Shown here: one piece after another, positions 42,386-54,594 of the stretch
How positions within the stretch are numbered: the stretch's first letter is position 1
Layout: each line of letters opens with the position of its first letter
Assembly: GCF_052324685.1 (NCBI RefSeq)
Contig: NC_135211.1
Coordinates: 5,392,694 to 5,456,693, forward strand
From: Brachyhypopomus gauderio
Lineage: Eukaryota > Chordata > Actinopteri > Gymnotiformes > Hypopomidae
Direction: 5' to 3'
Length of the DNA stretch: 64,000 nucleotides
Made by a program: the position numbers and the translations under genes
Notes under the pieces: model-generated
What the model was told of the DNA's origin: nothing
The model's input: the letters and a program-made list of their open reading frames with translations, nothing else
Databases searched by the model: none

Positions 42386-44384
42386 AAGAGTAGAGCTGGG
42401 TTACAGCTGAACTGAGGTCAGTCAGAGTGGGTGTGGGGGTGAGAGTAAAGCTGGGTTAAAGCTGATTTCAGTTACAATATCTGTCATGCTAACATATTGG
42501 CTTGAATGTCTGTAGACTTGTTGGTACCTTGTACTCATGTGAAGCTCAGCTGTTCTATCCTCTGCAAATGTATGATACACAACTTGACAGACAGATAAAA
42601 GCTCTCCTGGCATCAGGATTCTGAAGACATTTAACTTTTATCCACAGGTTTATTGATGTCACAAGGAAAGGTGAAACCACAATGCTTTCAACGACATGAG
42701 ATGCATGTATACATAACTGGATTAGCTCAGACACAATAAACCATAGCTCTGTCTCCCTCTCTCTGCTTAACTCTTTCACTCTAATGGTTACGCACATGAA
42801 CTAATTTGCTGCTACTGACCCCTGTGGTTCTTGAATTACAACTTGAATTACAAATTACAAAAAATAAGCACACAAACACAAATTGCTTAACGTAAACATA
42901 GAACAAAGTTCTTAAATTAATAGTAACAGAACATCAGCATTGCATCGAGTAAGTGCTTTTTAGCAGCAGCAGCAGGAGGAGGAGGATTAGAAGAAGACAT
43001 GGTGTCCTTGTTATGCTGGTACCTTGTGTGATAACCTGTTGTATGTTTGTGCTATGCACATATGTGTCTTTTTTACCCTCTTGTGTCTCCATTCCTGTTT
43101 GTTTTTATTTGTTAGAGAGCTGTTGTATAGTCTTGTGTGAGCCCTGTGGGAGAAGTAGTTGTTTTATGTAGATAACTGTATATCTGTATATAGAGTGCGG
43201 TAGGTTTGTGTTTGTTTCAGTTTCTAGGGAGGAACAGGACTGTACTCATTTGATTTTAGGTTAAATGTTGTTGTTTTCTACATGGGAGGAGACAAAAAAA
43301 TATGGTCACAGATTGTTCTCTCAACAGGACAAGTCTGTGAGCACTCACAGACAGTCTCTATGTGGTGGAAGGAGCAGGTAACCAGGACAACAACCTTCAG
43401 GGAGAATTTTAGATGTAGATAAAGGAGAATGTAGCAAGAAGCCCGGCCAGTTTGAGTACGAGAAACTCCTCTTAAGTCAGCAGTCTCCCGACTGATCCAA
43501 CTTCACCTGTAGAGCTGTAGAGCTACACCAGGACAATGCCTAATCCAATCAGCAGAAACCCAGTGATCAAAGTTCCAAATAGATATACGTCCTCGATGTC
43601 TTCAACAATTGCGTTGAGAGAACACTTAATCAATTCCATACTTCCTGTTTGAAAATTCAAAGATCTGCGTCAGGGTACTGAGACGAGATAGACAGGCTAA
43701 GTTCAAGCAAGGAGCAAGAGATGAAAGCCAGAGGTGAAGCTGATCTGATATATGAGTTTCAGAGGCCTCTACATCATCAGTGTGATAATCTTTTTCCTTT
43801 AACCTACTATGTAATATTTGAAGAAATATCTACTCCTGTCATAGTTAATGAACTCTATGAACTTTCTCTGTCATTATGAATTCAACATAACCTCTGTTAC
43901 CATGAGGTTACCATAACTTACTCTGACTTGTGCTGTGTTGCTTTCATGTGTTTTTTTTTTTTTTTTTTTTTTCTGCTCACTGTCGCCTCCTGTGGCATTT
44001 TAAGCATCAAGATCACAATGTCCAAGTGTAGGATGGGTGAGAGGCAGCAGGACTGAGGTCACGGCCGTTATATTCAGTAACAGAGCAAAGCAGCACAGGC
44101 CTTCATTTAAGGATTCTTCTTTGATCATTTAGCAGAAACATTTAGTCTATTGTCATGACTTACTGGATCTGTCATGTTACGGGATATGTAAATATTGCAA
44201 AAAAGTGCAGAAAGAGTAAAAGAGGAATATGATCTGCTCATGAAATGCTGGGATAAGCATCTTATGATGCAACATTCTGTTCTTGTGTCACAATATTCAC
44301 ACATATTTGATGGAAAGGGAAGGAGAGAGTTAGAAGATTTGGACTTGGGGTTAAGGTTGTTCATTCTTTTGAAATGAACAGACA
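42386..44384. other. No gene recognised
   Basis: Partly alignable to the upstream regions of B and C (GCATTGCATCGAGTAAGTGC at 42938). There is a poly-T tract at 43951-43972. No ORF with recognisable content on either strand. Confidence 0.4.
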
Positions 44385-45250
44385 GAAAAGGGGAAGGAAA
44401 CCAATTCTGCTTGTGTGCAATGAGTCAGACTCCATTATTCTGATACACACAGACCACACACTGCACTGCACATATCGAATATGATAAAACTGAGGTTTAC
44501 ACCACAAAATGTAAGTATATAATCAAAACTATCCTGTAAGAAACTGTGCTGTCAAAACTGTGACATATAAAATCAAAATAGCATCCAAAATAGACACAGA
44601 AAGGAAGAAGCATTTCTAATCTGATGTTTCATTTGCTATTTTTATTCAAGGCTTGGAACTTATCTTGGTATTGATCTTGTTTTACATGACCGTGGATCCA
44701 AAATCTTGTTTATCATAATTCTGTTACATAACACAGGTTTGAATATTATGTATCTTAATGTACAATATTATTGTGTGGTTTTTGTCACTAAAGAGTTTCA
44801 AACCCATATCATGCTTAATCAATGATTAGATTGGCTTTATGTTAGTGTGTAAAGATCATTCATAAGAAGTGATGTTTGTGAAAGTTTAGAAATAACAGAA
44901 TCAATGAAGATCTTTTAGCTTAGAAAGAAGCTAAAGAGCCAGTTCTTCACTGATGTAAACCTAGATGTGAAGCCTAGAAGTCCATATGTGAGTGTTTGTT
45001 TAAACAAATATTGTCATAGTGCCAGTTTAATGGTTCATAAAGTGTTCTGTATATTTTGAAAAGAAACTAGATTATAAAAAAAGATTAAATGTGCTCTGTG
45101 AAAGGTCCACATTTCATGAAATTAAAAGTATCAAATCTCCTCTGTCCCTCCTTTCTCCTGTTTCAGCATCTCATGGTCAGATGGTCACTGTGACATTTTA
45201 TCCACAGGTTGTTTGTGCACTGCAGGGTTCATATGCTGTTATACACAGAA

Positions 45251-45783
45251 CATCACAAACACAAGGGGAGTCATAGACGGGAGAAACACAGGGGCAGGAA
45301 CAGCGATAGAGACAAACGGTAACAAACAGTGGCATAAAGGGAAACAAGGGGTTTGGCAAATATATGGGGACAGGTATGCAGACAGATACAGGAACTGGGA
45401 TAAACACTGTATTCTGTTGCTTCCATGGTCGACATCCCAGTGCCCAGTGGGGGGTGCAGCCCTGTAGAGGCAGCAGCAGGCTGAGGTCTCTGAGGACCCA
45501 GGAAGGCCATGGCAGAGAAAGAGGAATGATGGGCACCATCCAGGGGGGCACAGAGGAGCTTCTGGAGAGCGTAAGCTGACCTTCATCGCCTTGTGGGACG
45601 CACGACCAGCCCTGCACCACATGCTCATAGATGCCTCCTTCTCTTCCTCAGAATGGGACCACCTACTGGCCTTAGAAAAGCATGTGCCAGCCTGGGAAGG
45701 ATGCATACCAATGACCCCCTCCTCCTCTACCTCCTTTTCTGAGGTTCTGGAGGGTTCCTCTATCTCCGCATCATATGGAGGAC
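45251..45783. repeat. Unclassified dispersed repeat, second copy
   Basis: Matches 4990-5560 in the gene A intron. It truncates the D1 fragment of the decayed IgSF copy. Minus-strand frame of 195 residues with no recognised domain. Confidence 0.6.
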
Positions 45784-46439
45784 CAGAGATGGGGACTTGA
45801 GTTTGGGACTCGTACTCGAGTCGCACTTAAGTCGCATATACAGTGACTTCAGACTCGACTTAGACTTGCAATCAAAAGACTTCCAACTCGACTTGGACTT
45901 GTGATTTGAGACTCATGAGCAATCTTTTATTTGTAATGATCTTCTGTGTTTCATTTGACAATTTCTTCTCCGCCTGTCTGTATCCTTTTCACTTTCCGCT
46001 GACATAACGTTTTCAGCATGCGGACGCTCGCGCCGGTCGCGACGCGTCAAGTATAAACATATACTTTACGTGACACAAATGCATGTGCCGCAAACCATCG
46101 CTATCCTGGCAGCGCCGGTGAGGACGCTCGCTTTTGTTTCACCATTCATAATAAAGTTTTGGGTACAAAAACGCTGCACAAGTAGCAAATAGAAGAGCAG
46201 CAAACTGCAGAGTGTGTGGCATAAAAATACAGGACGCTGATTCAACCACATCTAATTTTATTCGCCACCTGAAAACCCACCCAGAAAGGTTAGTCACTGC
46301 CTGAAAGGTTATTAGCATTTGCTACAAACAAGCTTAGCGTCACAGTTAGTGTGTTACTTATCACAACCTAATGTTTACCCAGTTAGCTTGGTATTGACTT
46401 GCCACCAGTGCACCAGTAGAGAGGGTGTCTAGTCATGGA

Positions 46440-48819
46440 CAGTGTTGCCATAGTTACTTTGAAACAGTAATCCGACTACTGACTACTTCTTTAAAAAGTA
46501 ACTAAGTTAGATTACTTTTAGTTACTTTCAGCAGAGGCTGATCACTATGGAGAGGGAACAGTACCAATTGGAAATGTAATCGCTACTAGGCAAAAATGGA
46601 AATACAATCCACAAAATGCATTGATTTTCCATACAAACATGCAGAATACGTGCCATAATGAAATGCAAAAGCACTATTACATTTATATGTTATTATGATC
46701 GTGTTGTATTTTATTGCTATCTACCTTTATAAAGCACTTTGTGATAAAATCTAGATAAGTGCTATATAAATAAAGTTTTACTTTACTTTACTTTACTTAC
46801 ATTACGTTTCAATGCACTTTATCTCTTTATTGAAAAACAATACACAAGAATTAGCATTCAAAATGTAATACAGCTCGAAATGTAATCACGGCACTGAGGT
46901 ATTGCTTTTCACCGTACGGTATTTCTGACATAAATGTCTCCTTTAAATGTAATGATCACGAGATTGATTTAAACACTGATGTGATGAAAACATGCCACAA
47001 TGAAAAGTAAAAGCTCCAGTGTGTGTGGATTTGTATTTAAAGAAAGAAACGCTGAATTCGTGCCAGAAGCCACCTTGAAATGCAATCGACTGAACGTCAT
47101 TGTATTCCATTGTGTGTCTCTGCGAAGCTGTATTCGTGCCAGAATGAAATCTACAGTTACAGACGACTACGTGCTTAACTTAATTAAGCTGAAGGTGCTG
47201 GACAATATTGAAAATGGACCTTGAAAGTGTCGTACATGTGCTTGAATTCCACCTTGTAAAGGTGGATGAACCCTGCAAACAGAGCTGAAGAGTGGAACGT
47301 GACCTCGACCGGCCACAGCGGAGCCCCCGCGATTGCTACTCGTATTTTCCAGATTATAAACCGCTACTTATTCCCTCACGCTTTGAACCATGGGACTTAT
47401 AATGAGGTGTGGCTTTTCTGCAGATGTTTCTTCACCCGTCAGGGGTGGAACAGGAAGTTAATCAGGTGGTAGGACAAAGTTGTAAATCAAAGAAGAAAGT
47501 GCTCATTTTCATTTAACACATGCAAGCAGCAGGCACCACGGAGAATTTTTTCCCCTCGTTTGGACACTCATAAAAACGCTACAGATGATATTCCGGAGTT
47601 ACAGTGATTTTAACTTAGTTCATTGAGCACTAGTTTTGTCCTAACTAGATATTTAGACATAATGCTGCTGTAATACTGCAAAGTCGTGGTCAGAGGTGAA
47701 CTTCGTATAGCCAGTGTGTATTTTATTTAAAATAATTAACACCCTTGAGCCAGTGTGGCTTTGGACATAGATAATTCCATGCCGTTTGCTGTGATGGATA
47801 TTTAAAGTCTAGCTCTTATTTATGCATAGAAACATAAATCGACAATATAATCTGTAGCGTCTTTATGTGCAGATAAACGGAATTCAACACAACACCAGCC
47901 GAAAGACCTTACAGGCATGAACTCTGAACTGACAGGCACCGTTCAGAAACTGATCAGTTCAGTTAAATGTACAATGAGTCCATAGTTCCCCCTCCCCTAT
48001 AACATGAAAATGACTACCAGTTCTGCCAATACTCACTTTATTGACATGTATTTTAACCGGAACATCAAAAATGACACTGGCATTTGTAAACTTTTTCTTG
48101 AAATAAAAAATAAATAAGACAGTCTTTCTGTTCAACTCCGCCCACTTACAGGGTTGCCAACTCTCACGCATTGAGCGAGAGACACACGCATTTGACTGTC
48201 TTCACACACCACACTTCCGATATCTCACGCCGAAAAAAAAATCTAGTTTATTTACCTCTGATCCACATCTACGATTCAACGAGTCACTAGTTCGCTCTGG
48301 CGCCAATCACCGGCGATCGATCTATCGCAATATAATACTGAATTTAGTCCATTTTACACCCCGCCTGATAACAATTCACGTTCGCCACCCCCCCCTTCCC
48401 CCTTTTTTTCAGATTTGACTTTGTGTTTTTGAAGGTAGACAGCACTCTGTCGCCAGCACAGAGTGTACAACGGACCTTAATGTTGTCATCCTTAGCCGAA
48501 ATAAAATCAAAATAATGCCTGTATTTCCAGCTGCTAAAGGCGAACCTCTCTCCTTCCATATTGTTCACATCTGACTTTGGCGCTGCAGAGCAGAGATGAC
48601 GTAACCGCGTAAGAAACGTGTAGCCAAAAAATGAGAATGAATAAATATAACCTACGTTCCCCCGAAATGCAGAAATAGTAACGCACGATGTTTTAGATAA
48701 GTAACTTTAATCTGACTACTAGTTTTTAAATAGTATAGTTGCATTAGACTACTCGTTACTGAAAAAAGTAGTCCGACTACAGTAACGCATTACTAAGTAA
48801 TGCGTTACTGGCATCACTG
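46440..48819 (-). mobile_element. Nested hAT 1, 2380 bp, with minus-strand BED finger
   Basis: Ends CAGTGTTGCCATAG and TGGCATCACTG; perfect TSD GTCATGGA at 46432-46439 and 48820-48827. Minus-strand 48553-48411 translates to EGERFAFSSWKYRHYF and VRCTLCAGDRV with TKSNLKK, the start of a hAT transposase with BED finger, whose last part is cut off by a MITE-like insert (48149-48405). Also holds a (TTTAC)n tail at 46775-46800. Confidence 0.88.
48149..48405. mobile_element. hAT-like MITE fragment with poly-C module
   Basis: Starts CAGGGTTGCCAACTCTCACG, close to the element at 49410. Contains CGATCGATCTATCGCAATAT and AATTCACGTTCGCC plus C run. The right end is not resolved. Confidence 0.6.
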
Positions 48820-48827
48820 GTCATGGA

Positions 48828-50544
48828 CAGTGGTGGACGAAGTACACCAATTATGTACTTGAGTAAAAGTTCAGTTACCTTGCATTGAATATTACTCAAG
48901 TAAAAGTAAAAGTATTCACCTCAATTTTTTTACTTGAGTAGAAGTACAAAAGTATCTGCCTTCAAAAATACTTAAGTAAAGTAAAAACCTTTTTTTTCTT
49001 AGCGTCACATTAAAACCCCTAGGCCTACTCGATCAACAGGTGAACAGGAAACAGTGCCTTACATTTGCCTAGCAAACACAAAATACACAAAACTAGCCTA
49101 TATTAGCCTATCCTCACGACATTCATTTCCAAACTTATCCATATTAATAATTCACACTAAAAAGGTAGACAAGTAGACAAACCGTTTAATATGAAAACAT
49201 AATTCACCACCAAACAGAACAATAATTTCAAACCGGCCACTTCAGTCCTAGCTTGGGGGACTTTTTCTGAGGTTCTACGTTGTCCACCACATGGTGGGAC
49301 AGGGAAGCTAGAAGCTCTAGCACCTAGAACTAGAACTGTGTGCAGCCCAACCAACTGAACTCATAATATTAAACTTGGATAATCAATAATAATTAATATA
49401 ATAATAATGAGGGTTGCCAACTCTCACGCAATGAGCGTGAGACACACGCATTGAATGTCTTTACCAGAGATCGTCTTCACACGCTCACACGACATACATC
49501 CAATTTCTCACACTGAAAAAAAATCTAGTTTATTAACCTCTGATCCACATCTATGATTCAATGAGTTACTAGTTCGCTCTGGCGCCAACCACCAATGATC
49601 GATCGATCGCGATATAATACTTAATTTGTGTTTACACTCAATAAACAATTTACACTCGCCGCCACCCCCACCTCCCCCCGCCAACATTTTATACACATGC
49701 CTCCGCCCCGCCCCCCCCCCAACCCTGATAATAATAATTTTTATAATGATTTTAATAATTTTGCTTTGCCTCGCTCATATTTGTTTGTCTTCGCCTCCCT
49801 CATAGGAATTAATTGCGAAGTTCGCTTCGCTTGGCCTAATTCGCGTGTATGTGTCCCCGGTTTTAACGTTTGATGTGGGAGTCTGTGTTAAACTGCCAGT
49901 TAGCATCTCCACAGATTGCAATTTGGGTACTAGCACACTGATTTGGATAAAAGCATCTGTTAAATGTAGTGTACTTCAATGTGATATAATTAACCGGGGT
50001 ATATAAACCACCCTGTTGGTAGTACTGATCTAATGGCGAACTTACTTCGATGTGTTTTTTTCAAGTTTGACGGCGAGTTCATAAATGATGACAGCGATGT
50101 GTTCTTCGGAATGCAGAGGAGGAATACGAATCATTTTTCTTTTCGAGGAATTCAAACAATTGGGCTAAATAAGGCCAGGGGTGTTGAGGAAAGCCATCTG
50201 TTGCAGCCATGTCAGATCCTCAGCCAATTAGCGTACAAATCTTAATCGCTTACTGAGGGCTGACTGGTTATAGTCTGTGACATGGTACACTTTGACCTTT
50301 CGATATTTTATTAAGCATTGATTTAAAAATGAAAAAGGAATGAGATGTTTCTGTAAATGTAACGAAGTGAAAAGTAAAAATTTCGCTTTGAAATGTAGTG
50401 AAGCAAAAAGTTTCGCTTTGAAATGTAGTGAAGTAAAAGTATAAAGTCTTACCAAATAAAAGTACTTGAGTAAAGTACAGATACATGAAAATGTAACTTA
50501 AGTACAGTAACGAATTACATTTACTTAGTTACTGTCCACCACTG
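48828..50544. mobile_element. Nested hAT 2, 1717 bp, abutting hAT 1
   Basis: Ends CAGTGGTGGACGAAGTA and TACTGTCCACCACTG. TSD GTCATGGA at 48820-48827 (shared with hAT 1) and 50545-50552. ACTTGAGTAAAG-type subterminal repeats. No transposase seen; contains the MITE at 49410-49726. Confidence 0.88.
49410..49726. mobile_element. MITE with AGGGTTGCCA...AACCCT ends
   Basis: Left AGGGTTGCCAACTC, right CCAACCCT. Interior has GATCGATCGCGATATAATAC and ATTTACACTCGCC with C runs. Flanks are TAATAA-rich, so the TSD is ambiguous. Confidence 0.65.
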
Positions 50545-50552
50545 GTCATGGA

Positions 50553-51135
50553 GGCCTCATAATGCGCCCTCACCAAGCCAGGCTAAGTGCAAGTACCCTG
50601 TCAATCCTGATCTTTTTAAAATGTAATGTGTTAGTTGCATAAACATTTTCCTTGTGTTGGGACACTGACAGACACCTTGAAGTTCAAATAGATTGTGTTT
50701 GATTCAGTTCAGACAAAAAGTTGTTACTGCAGGGCTTTTTATGTCAGAATCATTATTATTGCAAAATTTGATGTTTGATGTTTTTAATTTTTATTTTATA
50801 ATCACTAATTTGGTTGCTATTTTCTTTATATGCAGACCTTTCATATATATAGTTTAAAAAATCTGATTATTAAAAAGATTTCATTTTTTTTCACAGCCCT
50901 CCTTTATCTTTTAGAACAAAATATAGCATATTCTACTGAAAGAAGAGAATATTGTAAAATATCAGTTTTGTAAGAAAAATACTTTTTGGAGAAAAATACA
51001 GATATAAACTTTATCTGGAAAACATTTGAGTGTGTACGTGCTCTTTTAAATTGTAATTATTTTGTATTTTTAAGCTATTATACATCAGAAGTGTCATAAC
51101 AGACCATTACAACTATAAGGTGATTTGCGACTGCA
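50553..51135. other. Interior of the outer hAT, no gene
   Basis: AT-rich non-coding DNA between nested hAT 2 and the right terminal repeats of the outer element. Confidence 0.5.
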
Positions 51136-51529
51136 GTGTCACTCAAATATTTGGGACTTGACTTGGACTTGAGGCCAAAGACTTGAGACTTGACTTGGAC
51201 TTGAGAACAAAGACTTGGATACTTGACTTGGACTTGAGAACAAAGACTTGGATACTTGACTTGGACTTGCAAAAAATGACTTGTGAGCATCTCTGTGGGG
51301 GACAGAACTCCCGATTCTCAATGTTACATGCCTGGACATTCTTTTTTTTTGTGCTAGAGGTTTGTTTTACAGGCTATCCACTAGAGGGCAATGTGAGAAG
51401 ATGAGATGGAGGATGTGATGCTTACCTGTGATGATGTGGCGATAGGATTGGCTACCTGAGGGTGTGGTGTGTGATCAGGAGGAAGAGAAGAGCACACTGA
51501 CACACACACACAGAAGGGGACAAAATACG

Positions 51530-52345
51530 TAATGTAGCATTGAATCTACATTCCTTTACTATAACCCCCAGCGCAGAGGTAAAGAACTTAGGCGTCACAA
51601 TTGACCCAGATCTCTCGTTCGATTCACACATTAATAATATAACTAGGGTAGCGTTCTTTCACTTATGCAACATTGCTAAAATTAGAGATATATTAAATAC
51701 TAGTGATACGGAAAAACTAATCCATGCATTCATATCCTCTCGCCTAGATTATTGCAATAGTCTTCTAGCTGGATGTTCTGGTAAATCGATAAACAAACTC
51801 CAGCTGGTTCAGAATGCAGCAGCGCGAGTTTTAACGAGAACTAAAAAATTTGATCACATTAGTCCTGTACTATCGTCATTACATTGACTGCCAGTTAGAT
51901 TCCGTATTGACTATAAAATACTTTTATTAACATATAAAACACTGCATGGCTTAGCTCCAGAGTATCTTAGTGAACTTATTGATCATTACAACCCAGCACG
52001 TTCACTTTGTTCACAGGACGCAGGCTTATTAACTGTTCCTTGGATCAAAAAGATCACAGCAGGTGGAAGAGCCAGCTCTTTTAAAGCTCCACAACTGTGG
52101 AATGATCTTCCTGCCTTTATTCGGGACTCAGACACAGTCTCAATGTTTAAAACTCAACTAAAGACTTATCTGTTTAGTTTGGCCTTTGAATAATCTGTTA
52201 CATATTTACCACATCACATATCTTTCTTCTCTGAGGTTCACTTGGGGAGTAACACTGGACCCATAGTACTGTTAACCTTGTAAATCCTGTAAAGCGCTTT
52301 GTGACAACATATGTTGTGAAAAGCGCTATACAAATATATTTGATT
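51530..52345 (+). mobile_element. L2-type LINE 3' fragment
   Basis: Translates to the C-terminal RT region: VKNLGVTIDPDLSFD, SRLDYCNSLLAG, NAAARVLTRTKK, a stop at 51885-51887, then LPVRFRIDYKILLLTYKTLH and LWNDLPAFIR to 52191. The 3' tail GAAAAGCGCTATACAAATA and (GATTT)n. The same tail closes the fragment at 55944-56288. Confidence 0.85.
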
Positions 52346-52604
52346 TGATTTCACCACATAACTTGTGTCATGATGTGAGTCGTTGTGTGGTTGTCGTGTC
52401 CTTGTGGTTTGTCCTTGTGGTGCTGCAGCTATAAGAAGACTTAACCTCTGACTCATTCTGGCTACTTTTGCATGTTGCTGTTGGTCATTCCAGCTGCTGG
52501 TAGTGGGAGCTGTAAGACTGCTCTCTCTTATAGGCTCCATGCAGGTGTCTGTGTGAAGCATTTCTTCATGTACACTTCTGTATTTCCTAATCCAGGGTTG
52601 TATA

Positions 52605-52850
52605 TGGTAATGGTCTTTAAATGTCTTCATGGCCTTGTTCCTCTTTACCTTTGTGAAATGATTGTTAGATATTTTCCAGTGAGGTCTCGCATGCCTTCAA
52701 ACAGCAATCTCCTGGTGCTTCCTAAAACCTGGTTAAAGATTGGCAAGGATGCTTTTAGCCACCATAGCCCAAAGCTATGGAACTTTCTTCCTGAGAAGCT
52801 CAGAGACATTTTCATCCTTGTACAGCATCAAGAAGTTTAGAGCTGCATTT
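52605..52850 (+). mobile_element. LINE RT C-terminal scrap
   Basis: Frame reading VFKCLHGLVPLYLCEMIVRY and KLWNFLPEKLRD is the C-terminal end of an L2/CR1-like RT. No tail or TSD defined. Confidence 0.6.
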
Positions 52851-53612
52851 AGTTAAGGAACTTCGATGGTTAATTATTACTACTTTATCACATTATTTTA
52901 CTTAATTACATTTTATATTTGTTCTTCAAATCATTTTAATAGTTTCAGCATTTTTTTTTTGTTGCATGGCACAAACAGCCAGAGGCAGGGGTTGAGCTAA
53001 GAAGTCTTTAATGTTCGTAGCACAGTGAATGAGACGTGCAGCTCAAGTGACTAAACACTAATGAAAGCTACTCTCAGAAGTCCAATGTAGTATGCAATAG
53101 TAGTCCAATGTGGACGCAAGGTCTGAGCGTCAACAAAGAGGAATCCGCAGCACTGAACCTGCGGGTTAATAAAGGGAGCAGGTCACAGGAATTCAAATGA
53201 TGGTGGTTGGGAATGAGGGAGCGTTGTGTTCTGGGTATGTCTGGAAGTGGCCTACTCTGACAATAATTTTATTACATTATTTTAAAATATTTTTGTTTTC
53301 TTCTACAATTTTAATAATCGTAATTTTATTATTTTATTACCTTGTTTTATTATTTTTTTCTTATATTTATTCTGTAAAGAACTTTTAGTTGCATGTAAGT
53401 ATGATTTTCCCAGGTCTAGAGACCCTGAGATCTATTGACCTTCCCCTGGGGAGACGTGCCCTTGGAGGGGGCTCTGTTATGATGTGTCCTGGGGAGTCTT
53501 GACCCACGTGGTTCCAAAACATTGTGTATGTATCTTGTGTTGATCATCATTTTGCCTGCTGATTTTTTTCACTCCTTTCAAATGTGACACAAATTTGGTT
53601 CTTGTAATTGAA
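52851..53612. other. No gene; start of the unit shared with 24360 onward
   Basis: From about 53380 it aligns with 24360-24808 (TTTTAGTTGCATGTA, GTCCTGGGGAGTCTTGAC), providing the empty sites for the MITE at 24465 and LTR at 24809. Confidence 0.5.
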
Positions 53613-53747
53613 TTTACACAGAAAAGGGAAGGAAACCAGAACTGTGTCATTATCTATGACATAAGGTATTACCCAACCCACCCACACACACTGTCTGATG
53701 TGTCCACTGAGAAAGTAAAACACAAAGACCATCCACAACAGAAGGTA
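53613..53747 (+). promoter_or_regulatory. Candidate 5' non-coding exon of gene C
   Basis: Copy of the GAAAAGGGAAGGAAACC...CCACAACAGAAG module with GTAAGTAACTTTG donor, 1.8 kb upstream of the gene C leader. Confidence 0.5.
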
Positions 53748-54594
53748 AGTAACTTTGTTTTCTTGTCCAGTTCGATTTATATAAATGTGCAGAGTAGAAG
53801 GCAAAAATCACAATGAGTATCTCAAATAATTCGAAATCTAAAAGTAAAAAGTTAAAAGCATTTAAATGTAATGTTGGACAAAATCTGGCATATGAAATGT
53901 TTTTGTCTTTGGTCACCACTGCTCTGTACATCAAAATGCCATGATAGATCTTTCATGCAGATGTGAATGATTTAAAGGAGTCGTTTTGGTCTTGACACAC
54001 CAGAAGAGGGGTGTGGAGGTGAGAGTAGAGCTGGGTTACAGCTGAACTGAGGTCAGTTAGAGTGGGTGTGGAGGTGAGAGTAGAGCTGGGTTACAGCTAA
54101 ACTGAGGTCAGTTAGAGTGGGGTTAGATTTGGAGCTGGGTTAAAGCTGATTTCAGATTATTTCTATTTTAGTGCTACATTTCTGAGATTAACAATATCTG
54201 ACAGTCATGCTAATGTATTGCCTTGTATACCAGAAGACTTGCTGGCACCTTGAACTAATGTGAAGCTAAGCATTGCATCGAGTAAATGCTTTTTCATCAA
54301 CAATTTTATCAGAACTAGCTATGGTTTTTCCATTTTATTGCAGACACCAAAAGTTCCAAACATTTGTTACCCTCACAGTGCCTCCTCCCTGCATCTTGTG
54401 GTGGGGTCTCAGTGTGTGTGCTGATCCTGCCCACACACAGGAACACCCACTCATACATTTCTTTTAATAAGTTTTTCTTCTGAGCCGGGGAGAGTTAGTG
54501 TGTGAGCAGACAGAGCTAGACTGGAGAAACATGTCCCTTGATCTGTCTGACTAGATAAATGGAAAATTTATCACAAACCAGTCTGTTTTAACCA

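Larger units (their letters stand above)
45784..51295 (+). mobile_element. Outer hAT element with BED finger, holding nested hATs
   Basis: Left end CAGAGATGGGGACTTGAG, right end GACTTGTGAGCATCTCTG; subterminal ACTTGGACTTGAGA repeats at the right (51150-51270) and matching ones at the left. TSD TGGAGGAC (45776-45783) and TGGGGGAC (51296-51303), one mismatch. Plus-strand 46209-46290 translates to CRVCGIKIQDADSTTSNF then IRHLKTHPERL, a clear BED zinc finger (C-x2-C, H-x4-H). No catalytic domain remains. Confidence 0.85.
44385..52600 (+). pseudogene. Decayed fourth IgSF copy, shredded by transposons
   Basis: Four fragments lie in the expected order. First, a diverged 5' exon module (44385-44513, AGAAAAGGGGAAGGAAACC ... 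AAAATGTAAGTAT). Second, the start of a D1 exon at 45166-45250 after a TGTTTCAG acceptor, reading MVTVTFYPQVVCALQGSYAV against VRVTCHPQTICALRESTVEL in gene A. Third, a TM remnant at 51466-51505 (WCVIRRKRRA). Fourth, 3' flank sequence at 52360-52600 matching 7605-7860. An unclassified repeat truncates D1 and three hATs fill the middle. It is non-functional. Confidence 0.75.
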
